Below are positions 23,072 to 34,542 of a stretch of DNA of 64,000 bases, in pieces. The DNA lies in assembly GCA_933207985.1 (NCBI GenBank), contig OW240921.1:17688412-17752411 (forward strand), read 5' to 3'. A model generated the notes under the pieces. It did no database searches. It had not been told where the DNA came from and saw nothing but the letters and a program-made list of their open reading frames with translations. Each line of letters begins with the position of its first letter. Positions within the stretch are counted from its first letter, which is position 1. A program made the position numbers and the translations under genes. Origin of the DNA: Pelobates cultripes. Taxonomy: Eukaryota; Chordata; Amphibia; Anura; Pelobatidae.

Positions 23072-25469
23072 ACCCAGCATCCCATTCTGTCTAAATATAT
23101 ATACACCCCACGCCCCATCCTGTCTTATTCTATATACACCCCGCACCCCATCCTGTCTTATTCTATATACACCCCATCCTGTCTTATTCTATATACACCC
23201 TGCATCCCATCTTGTCTTATTCTATATACACCCCACACCCCATCCTGTCTTATTCTATATACACCCCACCCCCCATCCTATCTTATTCTATATACACCCC
23301 GCACCCCATCCTGTCTTATTCTATATACACCCTGCACCCCATCCTGTCTTATTCTATATACACCTACTTTATCTGTCTTATTCTTACCCATCCTGTCTTA
23401 TTCTATATACACCCCGCATCCTGTCTTATTCTATATACACCCGGCACCCCATCCTGTCTTATTCTATATACACCCCGCAACCCATCCTGTCTTATTCTAT
23501 ATACACCCTCCACCCCATCCTGTCTTATTCTATATACACCCTCCACCCCATCCTGTCTTATTCTATATACACCCCGCACCCCATCCTGTCTTATTCTATA
23601 TACACCCTGCATCCCATCCTGTCTTATTCTATATACACCCCGCACCCTATCCCATCTTATTCTACACACACCCCACACCCCATCCTGTCTTATTCTATTT
23701 ACACCCTGCACCCCATCCTATCTTATTCTATATACACCCTGCAACCCATCCTATCTTATTCTATGTACACCCCGCACCCCATACTGTCTTATTCTATATA
23801 CACCATGCACCCCATACTGTCTTATTCTATATACACCCCACACCCCATGCCGTCTTATTTTATATACACCCCGCACCCCATCTTGTCTTATTCTATATAC
23901 ACCCGGCACCCCATCCTGTCTTATTCTATGTACACCCCGCACCCCATACTGTCTTATTCTATATACACCATGCACCCCATCCTGTCTTATTCTATATATA
24001 TACCCTGCACCCCATCCATTATTATTCTATATACACTCCGCACCCCATCCTGTCTTATACTATATACAACCCGCACACCATCCTGTCTTATTCTATATAC
24101 ACCCTGCATCCCATCCTGTCTTATTCTATATACACCCCGCACCCTATCCCATCTTATTCTACACACACCCCACACCCCGTCCTGTCTTATTCTATTTACA
24201 CCCTGCACCCCATCCTATCTTATTCTATATACACCCTGCACCCCATCCTATCTTATTCTATGTACACCATGCACCCCATACTGTCTTATTCTATATACAC
24301 CCCACACCCCATGCCGTCTTATTCTATATACACCCTGCACCCCATCCTGTCTTATTCTATATACACCCCGCACCCCATCCTGTCTTATTCTATATACACC
24401 CTGCACCCCATCCTGTCTTATTCTATATACACCCCGCACCCCATCCTGTCTTATTCTATATACACCCCGCACCCCATCCTGTCTTATTCTATATACACCC
24501 CGCACCCCATCCTGTCTTATTCTATGTACACCCCGCACCCCATCCTGTCTTATTCTATATATATACCCTGCACCCCATCCATTATTATTCTATATATATA
24601 TATATATATCCTGCACCCCATCCTGTCTTATTCTATATACACCCTGCACTCCATCCAGTCTTATTCTATATACACCCCACACCCCATTCTCTTTTATTCT
24701 ATATACACCCCGCACCCCATCCTGTCTTATTCTATATACACCCCGCACCCCATCCTGTCTTATTCTATATACACCCTGCACCCCATCCTGTCTTATTCTA
24801 TATACACCCTGCACCCCATCCTATCTTATTCTACATACACCCCGCATCCCATTCTGTCTTATTCTATATGCACCCCATCCTGTCTTATTCTATATACACC
24901 CCTCACCCCATCCTGTCTTATTCTATATACACCCTGCACCCAATCCTGTATTATTCTATATACACCCGGCATCCCATCCTGTCTTATTCTATATACACCC
25001 TGCACCCCATCCTGTATTATTCTAAATATACCCTGCACCCCATCCAGTCTTATTCTATATACACCCCGAACCCCATCCAGTCTTATTCTAAATCCACCAC
25101 ACACCCATCCTCTTTTATTCTGTATACACCCTGCACCCCTTCCTGTCTTATTCTATATACACCCCGCACCCCATCCTGTCTTATTCTATATACACCCCAC
25201 ACCCCATCCTGTCTTATTCTATATACACCCCGCACCCCATCCTGTCTTATTCTATATACACCCTGAACCCCATCCTGTCTTATTCTTTATACACCCCATC
25301 CTGTCTTATTCTATATAAATCCCGCACCCCATCCTGTCTTATTCTATATACACCCTGAACCCCATCCTGTCTTATTCTTTATACACCCCATCCTGTCTTA
25401 TTCTATATAAACCCCGCATCCCCTCCTATATTATTCTATGTACACTCCGCACCCCATCCTGTCTTATTC
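23072..25469. repeat. 33-bp minisatellite, array 1
   Basis: Roughly 70 copies of a 33-bp unit, CACCCCATCCTGTCTTATTC followed by TATATACACCCCG, with C/T variation at CCCCGCA versus CCCTGCA. Some units are 12-15 bp shorter, and a TATATATA expansion occurs near 24590-24610. A block around 23637-23990 (CACCCTATCCCATCTTATTC, CTACACACACCCC, CTATTTACACC) recurs about 500 bp later at 24137-24300, showing higher-order duplication. The array ends at the N gap, so its length is uncertain. The 684- and 420-codon open frames are periodicity artefacts. Confidence 0.95.
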
Positions 25470-25569
25470 NNNNNNNNNNNNNNNNNNNNNNNNNNNNNNN
25501 NNNNNNNNNNNNNNNNNNNNNNNNNNNNNNNNNNNNNNNNNNNNNNNNNNNNNNNNNNNNNNNNNNNNN
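25470..25569. other. Assembly gap, 100 N
   Basis: A 100-N placeholder directly at the end of the 33-bp array. This is where an assembler would be expected to break. Confidence 1.
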
Positions 25570-26073
25570 AAACCGGACTGGCATCAGGCACATCCACTAG
25601 GTTGATAACCATAGCCTGGAACCACACGGGTCCGACCTGATCCTGCCATATTACAGCGACCTATAATCGTCTGGACACACTAGCCATAGCTATGAACTGT
25701 TTTAGCGACTACACGCAGCCACCACTAGACTGAAGGGACACCCTACGACTCATAAACCCACATCCTCGGGACAAAGGGCGAGACGTTAGACACAATACCC
25801 AGATTTAGTCACTCCCACCCTGTTCCCGCAGCTCACGACCCTACAATACAAGGGGCGATATTGACAGATAGGTACCCTCTATCATCACGATTACCCGACT
25901 TACATCACTCGTTATAACATTGAGACCAATTGTATCTATAAAATGTTTGTGAAACGATCCTAGACATTTATTTACATGATATTCACTGTTTTGATGTGTA
26001 AAGACTATTGTGGTCTTACACATATGTTTGCCATTTTCACGGACGAAAAATAAAGATTTAAAAAAAAAAAAAA
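25570..26073 (+). mobile_element. Probable LINE 3' end with poly(A)
   Basis: About 480 bp of non-repetitive sequence ends in AATAAAG at 26049-26055, followed by A13 at 26060-26072. A polyadenylation signal immediately followed by a genomic A-tract is the mark of a retroposed 3' end. The sequence type resembles an L1-like 3' UTR, but no reverse-transcriptase motif is visible because the 5' side runs into the gap. A processed pseudogene tail is an alternative. Confidence 0.5.
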
Positions 26074-26700
26074 TGCATCATTTGAGGCAACACATGAGTT
26101 TGGGACATTTACAGTGAGCCGACAACACGTTTTCTAAAATAGGCTAAAATAACTAGGCTGGAGATTGTTTTCAAGCTTGCTATTTTATTTTACATTTTGC
26201 AAAGTTACCACAATTACCAGATTATCAAACTCCCTGTTTAGGTAGTGAATAGACACCTTTTAATCAGTAAATATTGAATGATTATTGTGCAATTGTATTC
26301 ATCCTCGAGTTAATAGTTGTATGCATCCCTCTGCATGGAAGAAAACAGGAAACAAGAACAAAGCAAGACAAGACAGTGCACAGCCAAACCTTATAAATAA
26401 ATGAATGTCATTTGAGGAGCAGTGTCAGAGTACATAGGCCATTGTTATTAAACTGCAAGGTATCCTGGAGTTGGCAGATAATGTATGTCTGTAAATATGT
26501 GTGTAGCAGCAAACTGTGTGATCATTTGACTTTACAGAATAGGAGGGGTATGCTTCATTTTTTTACACTCGAGAAGTGCATATCATAAAGGTTGCAAAGT
26601 TACATTTGAAATTTTAAGTTTGAAATATGACAAATATATTCATTTGAACAGGCTTTTCTTTGTAATGCAAATACGTTGTTTTTTATTGAATACAAGATGT
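26074..26700. other. AT-rich non-coding sequence
   Basis: No repeats or coding signal recognised. Confidence 0.4.
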
Positions 26701-27300
26701 ATTCCCGCGCAGTAGAACCGCTGGGGCTGCTCGTTCAGTGGCCCATCGGGTGGTCCATGCTGTTAGGGCCATCCGATGCTAAGTTATTTCCAGGGGGCCC
26801 GGTCAGCATTGCGGCACTTTAAAAGCGCGACCGGGCTCCCTGTAATGAGGTCAGAGGCTGGGAGGAAGTGACTGCCCTGGTCACTTCCTCCGAGCAATCA
26901 CCATGCCACGTAGGAGGAGGAAGGAGAGGAGGGAGTCAGAGTAGGAACTTTGACTCCCATCAGCCTGACCCACTGGACCGCAGGGAAAGTCTCACTCCTG
27001 AACCTAAAAGGTAGGAAGCAGAAGGGTGACTAAAATATTTAGCATGTTTGTGTGTTAGTGTATGTGTGTCTGTATGTATGTTTCTGTGTATGTGCATGTG
27101 TGTCTGTATGTATGTTTGTCTCTATCTGTGTGTATGTGTGTGTTTGTATGTGTGTGTGTCTGTGTGTCTGTATGTGTGTATCTGTATGTATGTGTGTCTG
27201 TGTGTTTATGTGTATGTGTGTCTATATGTATGTATGTGTGTGTGTCACTATATGTGTGTGTCTGCATGTGTGTGTGTGGGGGACACACACGTATGGAGGC
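26701..27300 (+). mobile_element. Diverged relative of the 50.6-kb hAT element, with TG-rich microsatellite
   Basis: GTGGCCCATCGGGTGG, GGGGGCCCGGTC, TTTAAAAGCGCGACCGGG, GGGAGGAAGTGACTGCCC and CACTTCCTCC occur in the same order as on the minus strand of the element at 50634-52009. A TGTGTCTGTATG-type microsatellite follows (27047-27290), as it does in that element. Terminal inverted repeats are not recognisable here, so the limits are approximate. Confidence 0.6.
27047..27290. repeat. Imperfect TG/TATG/TCTG microsatellite
   Basis: About 240 bp of TGTGTGTCTGTATGTATG-type repeats. All three plus frames and one minus frame are open through it (VCVCLYVC-type text), which is repeat-driven and not coding. 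Confidence 0.95.
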
Positions 27301-28660
27301 GATGGGGGGGTGGGCGTATGGGGGTTCCCTAGGGCAGTTTTCGGATCAGGGCCCCGTGGTTTCTAGTTACACTCCGGCTTCTATCCTGCCTGGCTCTCAG
27401 TGGAGTTTTGGCTAACTCAGATAGTTACAATCTTGTTTAACCATACAAATTCATAACATCAAAGGGGCAGCTACTCAGGCTACTGCTGAGCTAATGTAAG
27501 CTCCTGCCAGGAACTTCCATATGCACTGGCTAAGCTCTGCAGTACATGACTAGTTCATTGGCTGAAATTACTAATTAACTTTCCTTGCAAATGGGAATTC
27601 AGGCAAGTATACGTAAATACATGCATGCTTTCATTGGGGGGCATCCCAGCTCCAGGCAACATACAATTTTCTACAGGAAAAATTACATGTTATGGGAGTA
27701 TATAATTTCAGTAGAGTGAAATATTCATCTCTTTAAACATGCAATGTTTTCTGAAGAAGTGAAACATAGGATCTTAAAAGCTACACCAGATTTTCAGAGG
27801 GGGTGAAGATTCTTTACCCATCCCACCACCACCACCTAATACATTAATGCCTGCTATTCCTAGTTACTATCTCCACTGACTCCCCTTTCTTTGCCTATAA
27901 GCCCCGGCTCTGCTGGGGTATTGTTGTAGCTCATCGACAGCTGTACATCACCAACTCTGTCTGTAACTCTACACTCTCTGCAGGATACCTGATCTTTCTA
28001 ATGATTCCTCTCCCCAGGATGTGCTCATGACACAGAGGAGGGTGTCAGTGTTTTGTGCGTGCTGTCATTGGAATTTTATGAACTGTTACAGATATCGGTC
28101 TTATTCGTGACCAAGGTGGGATCCCAGGTATCAGGAAGAAGATAAGCCATGGAGTTGGCACATAATGGTCACCTTATGGATGTGTTTGGCCCAGAGGACT
28201 AAAAGGGTCTTCTGCCAAACTTATCTACATCCATCCCAGGGCTGGAAAGAAATAGCTATCAGACAAAGTGGAATGGACTCCTCGCCATGACCAAGGTACA
28301 GGAACAAGGGGAACTCTGTATTGTGAGGAGAGAAGATAGAAGTATTTCGAGTACGATGATTAGGGGAACATAATTGGCTATGTGCAAATCTGTTTAAATG
28401 AGAAAAATATTCCCTGCTGAAATATGTTTGCACATATGCAGCAAAACAGCACTAATTACTAATTAATTGCATTAAATTAGATAATAGATCTAATTTGGGG
28501 GGAGAAGGGGGCATTTGGTGTATATAAAAAAAGTTAATTACTGGGCGTCAAATTTGAAGTCTTATATTACTAGCCAAGCCTTAAAGGTTACTAGCCACTG
28601 CAAGCCATAGCATACTCACCAAGGGTAAATTTCTACTCGCCAATGGCTAGCGGCAAGTGG
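27301..28660. other. Non-coding sequence, nothing firm
   Basis: No clear transposon ends. A pyrimidine tract with TCTAATGA and TCTCCCCAG at about 27995-28018 forms a passable splice acceptor, but the sequence after it lacks a convincing donor and reading frame. Confidence 0.35.
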
Positions 28661-29560
28661 ATATATTGTTATTATTATTCTATTATTTATATAGCGCCAG
28701 CAAATTCTGTAGCACTGTACAATGGATGGACTAACAGACACGTAATTGTAACCAGACAAGTAGACGCACAGGAACAGAGGAGTTGAGGGCCCTGCTCAAT
28801 GATCTTATATGCTAGAGGGAGTGGGGTATAGTGACACAAAAAGTATAAGTAGGGGTGACGGAAGTAGGTTGCTAGAAAAGTATTAATTGAGGGCTTAGTA
28901 GGTCATTTTTGACAGTTGCAGGAGAAGAGTCATGGGGGGGGGGGTTGAAAACCTGCTAACAGTTTAGTTGATACGCTTTCCTGAAGAAGTGAGTTTTCAA
29001 AGAGTCTTTGAAGGAGTGGAGACTGGGTGAAAGTCTAACAGAGAAGGGAAGGGAGTTCCACAGAAAAAGTGCAGCCCTGGAGAAGTCTTGAAGGCGAGCA
29101 TCGGTTGGAGGAGCACCAGGAGAGAGCAGTATCCCGTAGACCAAGATTACGGAGTATGAGAAGAAACTGTTAATGATCAACAGTGTAAAGGGCAGCAGAA
29201 AGATCAAGGAGAATTAGGATAGAGTAATGGCCACAAGATTTAGCAGCGATTAAATTATTGGATACTTTGGTCACAACCCTTTCGACAGAGTGACTAGCGC
29301 AGAATCCAGACTGAAGTGGGTCAAGCAGAGAGTTGGATTCAAGGAAGTCTGTCAATCTCGCATACACAACTCTCTCAAGGATCTTAGCGGCAAATGGCAG
29401 TAGCAATATAAGGCGGTTGTTGGATGGGGAGTTGTGGTCAAGGCTAGGTTTTTTCAGAATCGGGGTTATGGTTGCATGTTTGAAGGGTGAAGGAAATGTG
29501 CCAGAGAAAAGGCATAGATTGAAAATTTTAGTGAGAGGAAGAGCAAGAGAGTGAGACTAA
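28661..29560 (-). pseudogene. L2/CR1-like LINE, internally deleted reverse transcriptase
   Basis: On the minus strand, 29530-29170 encodes [13 protein letters not shown] text, then [31 protein letters not shown] and [15 protein letters not shown]. This is the palm/finger part of an L2/CR1-type reverse transcriptase (LLDLSAAFDTVDH block). The frame then jumps directly to the C-terminal signature AALFLWNSLPFSVRLSPSLH and SFKDSLKTHFF (about 29090-28970), so roughly 200 residues including the catalytic YADD region are missing. The tail, TATATAGCGCCAGCAAATTC on the plus strand near 28690-28710, is the usual 3' end. The element is dead. Confidence 0.85.
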
Positions 29561-29945
29561 GTGCAGATGAGATATGAGGAAATAGGTTCTTAATATGCAT
29601 TAATTTTTAGATCAGTATTGTATTACAGTTCCCATCACTCTCTATCCAGCATTATAACTTTAACAAAGGGCCCCACAGATGTACCTATTGGGTTAATGTG
29701 AGATGCCTTTTGAGATAACTTACTCATCAATTATTAATTTATACAGTATCAAGTCAGTAATATGTCCTAAAATAACAGTCAACCTCTGCTGCCGATAGCA
29801 ACCCCTATCGTGCCAGCCACTGACAATAGCTGGTATAATATACACAATTACAGTGTCAGATTTTATTCTATTGAAACTGACAGTCAGTTTGCCAAGTACA
29901 TCTTTAATCAACTACAGCATCTTTCATCACGTTCATCCGAGGATG
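29561..29945. other. Non-coding sequence upstream of the putative exons
   Basis: No repeat recognised. If the exon set below is real this is intron. Confidence 0.35.
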
Positions 29946-30073
29946 TAGGAGAATGATCGGAATTTCAGCCCCAGTTCTGGGAGTTTTTCCGCCTGAGGAT
30001 ATTCATACCATGTATGGTGTACAGGTATCTAGAAACACAAAGCTAAATTGTTATTTCTTTATATTTATTGCAG

Positions 30074-30127
30074 ACACAGAAAAGAATCTCTCTATCTGAT
30101 ATTTTTTCAGGAATCAACGAAGAAGAG
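30074..30127 (+). CDS. Putative internal exon A of an unidentified gene
   Basis: A 54-bp stretch lies between a pyrimidine-rich acceptor ending TTTATTGCAG and a consensus donor GAG|GTAAGA. In phase 0 it reads TQKRISLSDIFSGINEEE without a stop and joins in phase to exon B, which starts at phase 0. The open frame just upstream (29950-30024, ending IHTMYGVQ before a weaker GTATCT donor) would also join in phase, but only across a 49-bp intron, which is too short for normal vertebrate splicing. I do not recognise the protein. It could be a chance pair of splice-like sites. Confidence 0.35.
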
Positions 30128-30143
30128 GTAAGATTTCGATGTG

Positions 30144-30240
30144 TGTATAATAAAATCTATCTATCTATCTATCTACCTATCTAACTAACTAACTAACTAT
30201 GTATCTATCTATCTATCTATCTATCTATCTACCTATCTAT

Positions 30241-30276
<36 letters not shown>

Positions 30277-30390
30277 CTGTCTGTATATCTATCTACCTGT
30301 CTGTCTGTCTATCTATCCACCTGTCTGTCTGTCTATATGTCTGTCTGACTGTCTAGCTATCTGTCTATCTATCTGTCTATCTACACATAT
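30144..30390. repeat. CTAT/CTAA/CTGT tetranucleotide microsatellite
   Basis: Alternating blocks of (CTAT)n, (CTAA)n and (CTGT)n with occasional CTAC. It lies between putative exons A and B. Confidence 0.97.
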
Positions 30391-30599
30391 GTATAAAAAT
30401 TTAAGGTGTAAGGTTAAATGCATTCATGCTAAACTTATTAAAATCCCAAAATTCATTATTTAAAAACAGTAGTTTTTTTCACCATTGCATACATATTCAT
30501 TCTCACACATGTACTGTCTCTGTGTACCTTTATTCCTTATACACACCTGTATTATTTTTGCATACCTGTGCTCCCTGGGCATGCCTGCCTGTATTCTCT

Positions 30600-31180
30600 A
30601 CATACCTGTACGGCTTCTATACCTGTACTTTCAACACACCTTTACTGCTTCTCTATACCTGTAATATGTATATATCTGTACTGTTTCTCTATACATGTAA
30701 TATGTACATAACTGTACTGTTTCTCTATACGTGTAATATGTACATACCTGTACTGTTTCTCTATACGTATAATATGTACATACCTGTACTGTTTCTCTAT
30801 ACGTGTAATATGTACACACCTGTACTGTTTCTCTATACGTGTAATATGTACATACCTGTACTGTTTCTCTATACCTGTAATATGTACATACCTGTACTGT
30901 TGCTCTATATGTGTAATATGTACACACCTGTACTGTTTCTCTGTACGTGTAATATGTACACACCTGTACTGTTTCTCTATACCTGTAATATGTACACACC
31001 TGTACTGTTTCTCTATACATGTAATATGTACATACCTGTACTGTTTCTCTGTACGTGTAATATGTACACACCTGTACTGTTTCTCTGTACGTGTAATATG
31101 TACATACCTGTACTGCTTTTCTATATGTGTAATATGTACACACCTGTACTGTTTCTCCATAACTATATTCCATATACACA
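30600..31180. repeat. 36-bp minisatellite between putative exons A and B
   Basis: About 15 copies of a 36-bp unit, TGTAATATGTACATACCTGT followed by ACTGTTTCTCTATACG, with ACATACC/ACACACC and CTATAC/CTGTAC variants. Its plus-strand frame is open (a repeating NMYIPVLFLYTC dodecamer) and runs without a stop into putative exon B, ending 38 bp before it. Confidence 0.95.
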
Positions 31181-31217
31181 TGTATTGTTTCTGTGTTCTT
31201 CCTTCCTATTTATTCAG

Positions 31218-31362
31218 GATGTGACTTCCAATGCTTTATCGGACCATGGTTTTGGGTTCAGGATCCCAGTGGATGGCTGCACCCCACCAGCAGTGGATGA
31301 AGCTGCCATAATTATACCAACTCTACCCGATCAGCTACACCAGAGTGAGACATCCACACAGG
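31218..31362 (+). CDS. Putative internal exon B of an unidentified gene
   Basis: Acceptor TTCCTATTTATTCAG is followed by 145 bp ending CACAGG|GTGAGAG, a good donor. Phase 0 translation is open for 48 codons: DVTSNALSDHGFGFRIPVDG, CTPPAVDEAAIIIPTLPDQL and HQSETSTQ, with one base left over. Composition is unlike the surrounding low-complexity DNA: mixed polar and acidic residues, no repeats. The leftover G completes GAT with the first two bases of exon C, so the phases agree independently. Likely an internal exon of a membrane-protein gene. No family recognised. Confidence 0.45.
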
Positions 31363-31454
31363 GTGAGAGAGGGGAGCAGAGATGGGATGAACATTCAATA
31401 GTCAGATAATTCACATTCGGTCTACTGAAACAGGCTTATTATCTTCCTATACAG

Positions 31455-31592
31455 ATATTCCCGGATCAGACGTGCCCTGCACTCCCAAAGAGCCCACATC
31501 ATTGTGCTCCCTGCAACACCTCTCCAGGATACTAATCCACATTTCAGTGATACTATCGATCGCAGCAACTTCCCTGTCAATCTGTCTCCTCT
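31455..31592 (+). CDS. Putative internal exon C encoding a hydrophobic segment
   Basis: Acceptor CTTCCTATACAG, then 138 bp ending CTCCTCT|GTGAGT, close to the consensus donor. Entered at phase 1 from exon B it reads DIPGSDVPCTPKEPTSLCSL, QHLSRILIHISVILSIAATS and LSICLL. The last 22 or so residues (from ILIHIS) are a credible transmembrane helix. Together A-B-C suggest a protein with a polar, probably cytoplasmic stretch followed by a membrane anchor. The 33-bp minisatellite starts about 11 bp after the donor. Failure to splice would read straight into it, open for more than 400 codons. The gene is not identified. Confidence 0.45.
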
Positions 31593-31603
31593 GTGAGTCC
31601 TTC

Positions 31604-34542
31604 ACCCCATCCTGTCTTATTCTCTATACACTGTGCACCCCATCCTGTATTATTCTATATACACTCCGCACTCTATCCTGTCTTATTCTATATACACTCC
31701 GCACCCCATCCTGTCTTATTCTATATACACCCTGCACCCCATCCTGTCTTATTCTATATACACCCCGCACCCCATCCTGTCTTATTCTATATACACCGTG
31801 CACCCCATCCTGTCTTGTTCTATATACACCGTGCACCCTATCCTGTCTTATTCTATATACACCCTGCACCCCATCCTGCCTTATTCTATATACACCCTGC
31901 ACCCCATCCGGTCTTATTCTATATACACCCAGCACCCCATCCTGTCTTATTCTATATACACCCCGCACCCCATCCTGTCTTATTCTATATACACCCTGCA
32001 CCCCATCCAGTCTTATTCTATATACACCCCGCACCTCATCCTGTCTTATTCTATATACACCGTGCACCCCATCCTGTCTTATTCTATATACACCCCGCAC
32101 CTCATCCTGTCTTATTCTATATACACCGTGCACCCCATCCTGTCTTTTTCTATATACACCCTACACCCCATCCTGTCTTATTCTATATACACCCCACACC
32201 CCATCCTGTCTTATTCTATATACACCGTGCACCCCATCCTGTCTTATTCTATATACACCCCGCACCCCATCCTGTCTTATTCTATATACACCCGCACCCC
32301 ATCCTGTCTTATTCTATATACACCCACACCCCATCCTGTCTTACTCTATATACACCGTGCACCCCCTCCTGTCTTATTCTATATACACCCTGCACCCCAT
32401 CCTGTCTTATTCTATATACACCCCGCACCCCATCCTGTCTTATTCTATATACACCCTGCACCCCATCCTGTCTTATTCTATATACACCCCGCACCTCATC
32501 CTGTCTTATTCTATATACACCGTGCACCCCATCCTGTCTTATTCTATATACACCCCGCACCCCATCCTGTCTTATTCTATATACACCCCGCACCCCATCC
32601 TGTCTTATTCTATATACACCCATCCTGTCTTATTCTATATACACCATGCACCCCATCCTGTCTTATTCTATATGCACCGTGCACCCCATCCTGTCTTATT
32701 CTATATACACCATGCACCCCATCCTGTCTTATTCTATATGCACCGTGCACCCCATCCTGTCTTGTTCTATATACACCGTGCACCCTATCCTGTCTTATTC
32801 TATATACACCCTGCACCCCATCCTGTCTTATTCTATATACAACCTGCACCCCATCCGGTCTTATTCTATATACACCCCGCACACCATCCGGTGTGATTCT
32901 ATATACACCCCGCACCCCATCCTGTCTTATTCTATATACACCCTGCACCCCATCCAGTCTTATTCTATATACACCCCGCACCCCATCCTGTCTTATTCTA
33001 TATACACCCCGCACCTCATCCTGTCTTATTCTATATACACCGTGCACTCCATCCTGTCTTGTTCTATATACACCGTGCACCCTATCCTGTCTTATTCTAT
33101 ATACACCCTGCACCCCATCCTGTCTTATTCTATATACAACCTGCACCCCATCCGGTCTTATTCTATATACACCCCGCACACCATCCGGTGTGATTCTATA
33201 TACACCCCGCACCCCATCCTGTCTTATTCTATATACACCCTGCACCCCATCCAGTCTTATTCTATATACACCCCGCACCTCATCCTGTCTTATTCTATAT
33301 ACACCGTGCACCCCATCCTGTCTTATTCTATATACACCCCGCACCTCATCCTGTCTTATTCTATATACACCGTGCACCCCATCCTGTCTTTTTCTATATA
33401 CACCCTACACCCCATCCTGTCTTATTCTATATACACCCCACACCCCGCACCCCATCCTGTCTTATTCTATATACACCCCGCACCTCATCCTGTCTTATTC
33501 TATATACACCGTGCACTCCATCCTGTCTTATTCTATATACACCCCTGCACCCCATCCTGTCTTATTCTATATACACCCTGCACCCCATCCTGTCTTATTC
33601 TATATACACCCCGCACCCCATCCTGTCTTATTCTATATACACCCCGCACCCCATCCTGTCTTATTCTATATACACCCAGCACCCCATCCTGTCTTATTCT
33701 ATATACACCCCGCACCCCATCCTGTCTTATTCTATATACACCCAGCACCCCATCCTGTCTTATTCTATATACACCATGCACCCCATCCTGTCTTATTCTA
33801 TATACACCCCGCACTCTATCCTGTCTTATTCTATATACACCCCATCCTGTATTATTCTGTATACACCCCGCACCCCTTCCTGTCTTATTCTATATACACC
33901 CCGCACCCCATCCTGTCTTATTCTATATACACCCTGCACCCCATTCTGTCTTATTCTGTATACACCCCACACCCCATCCTGTCTTATTCTAAATCCCCCC
34001 CTCACCCCATCCCGTCTTATTCTATATACACCCCGCACCCCATCCCGTTTTATTCTATATACACCCCGCACTCCATCCTGTCTTATTCTATATACACACT
34101 GCACCCCATCCTGTCTTATTCTATATACACCCTGCACCCCATCCTGTCTTATTCTATATACACCATGCACCCCATCCTGTCTTATTCTATATACACCCCG
34201 CACCCCATACCGTCTTATTCTATATACACCCCGCACCTCATCCTGTCTAATTCTATATACACAATGCACCCCATTCTGTCTTATTCTGTATACACCCTGC
34301 ACCCTATCCTGTCTTATTCTATATACACCCCGCACCCCATCCTGTCTTATTCTATATACACCCTGCACCCCATTCTGTCTTATTCTATATACACCCTGCA
34401 CCCCATGCTGTCTTATTCTATATACACCCCGCACCCCATCCTGTCTAATTCTATATACACCCCGCACCCCATCCTGTCTAATTCTATATACACCATGCAC
34501 CCCATTCTGTCTTATTCTGTATACACCCTGCACCCTATCCTG
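31604..34542. repeat. 33-bp minisatellite, array 2
   Basis: About 88 copies of the same 33-bp unit and orientation as array 1 at 23.1-25.5 kb. Higher-order structure is visible: the marker string CTTGTTCTATATACACCGTG at 32760 recurs at 33058, an offset of 297 bp or exactly nine units, together with the GGTGTGATTC variant at 32890 and 33187. A related block occurs near 31813. All three plus frames stay open for hundreds of codons (up to 993), an artefact of period 33. Confidence 0.96.

Noticed and set aside
23072..25469. CRISPR-like direct repeats
   Set aside because: The units are contiguous with no unique spacers, and the context is a vertebrate genome. It is a minisatellite.
27995..28045. 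Possible exon after TCTCCCCAG
   Set aside because: Good branch-point-like and acceptor sequence, but no matching donor or sustained frame, and no phase agreement with the 30-kb exons could be established.
29950..30024. Additional exon immediately before putative exon A
   Set aside because: Phase fits, but it would require a 49-bp intron with a weak GTATCT donor, below the normal vertebrate minimum. It is mentioned only in the evidence for exon A.
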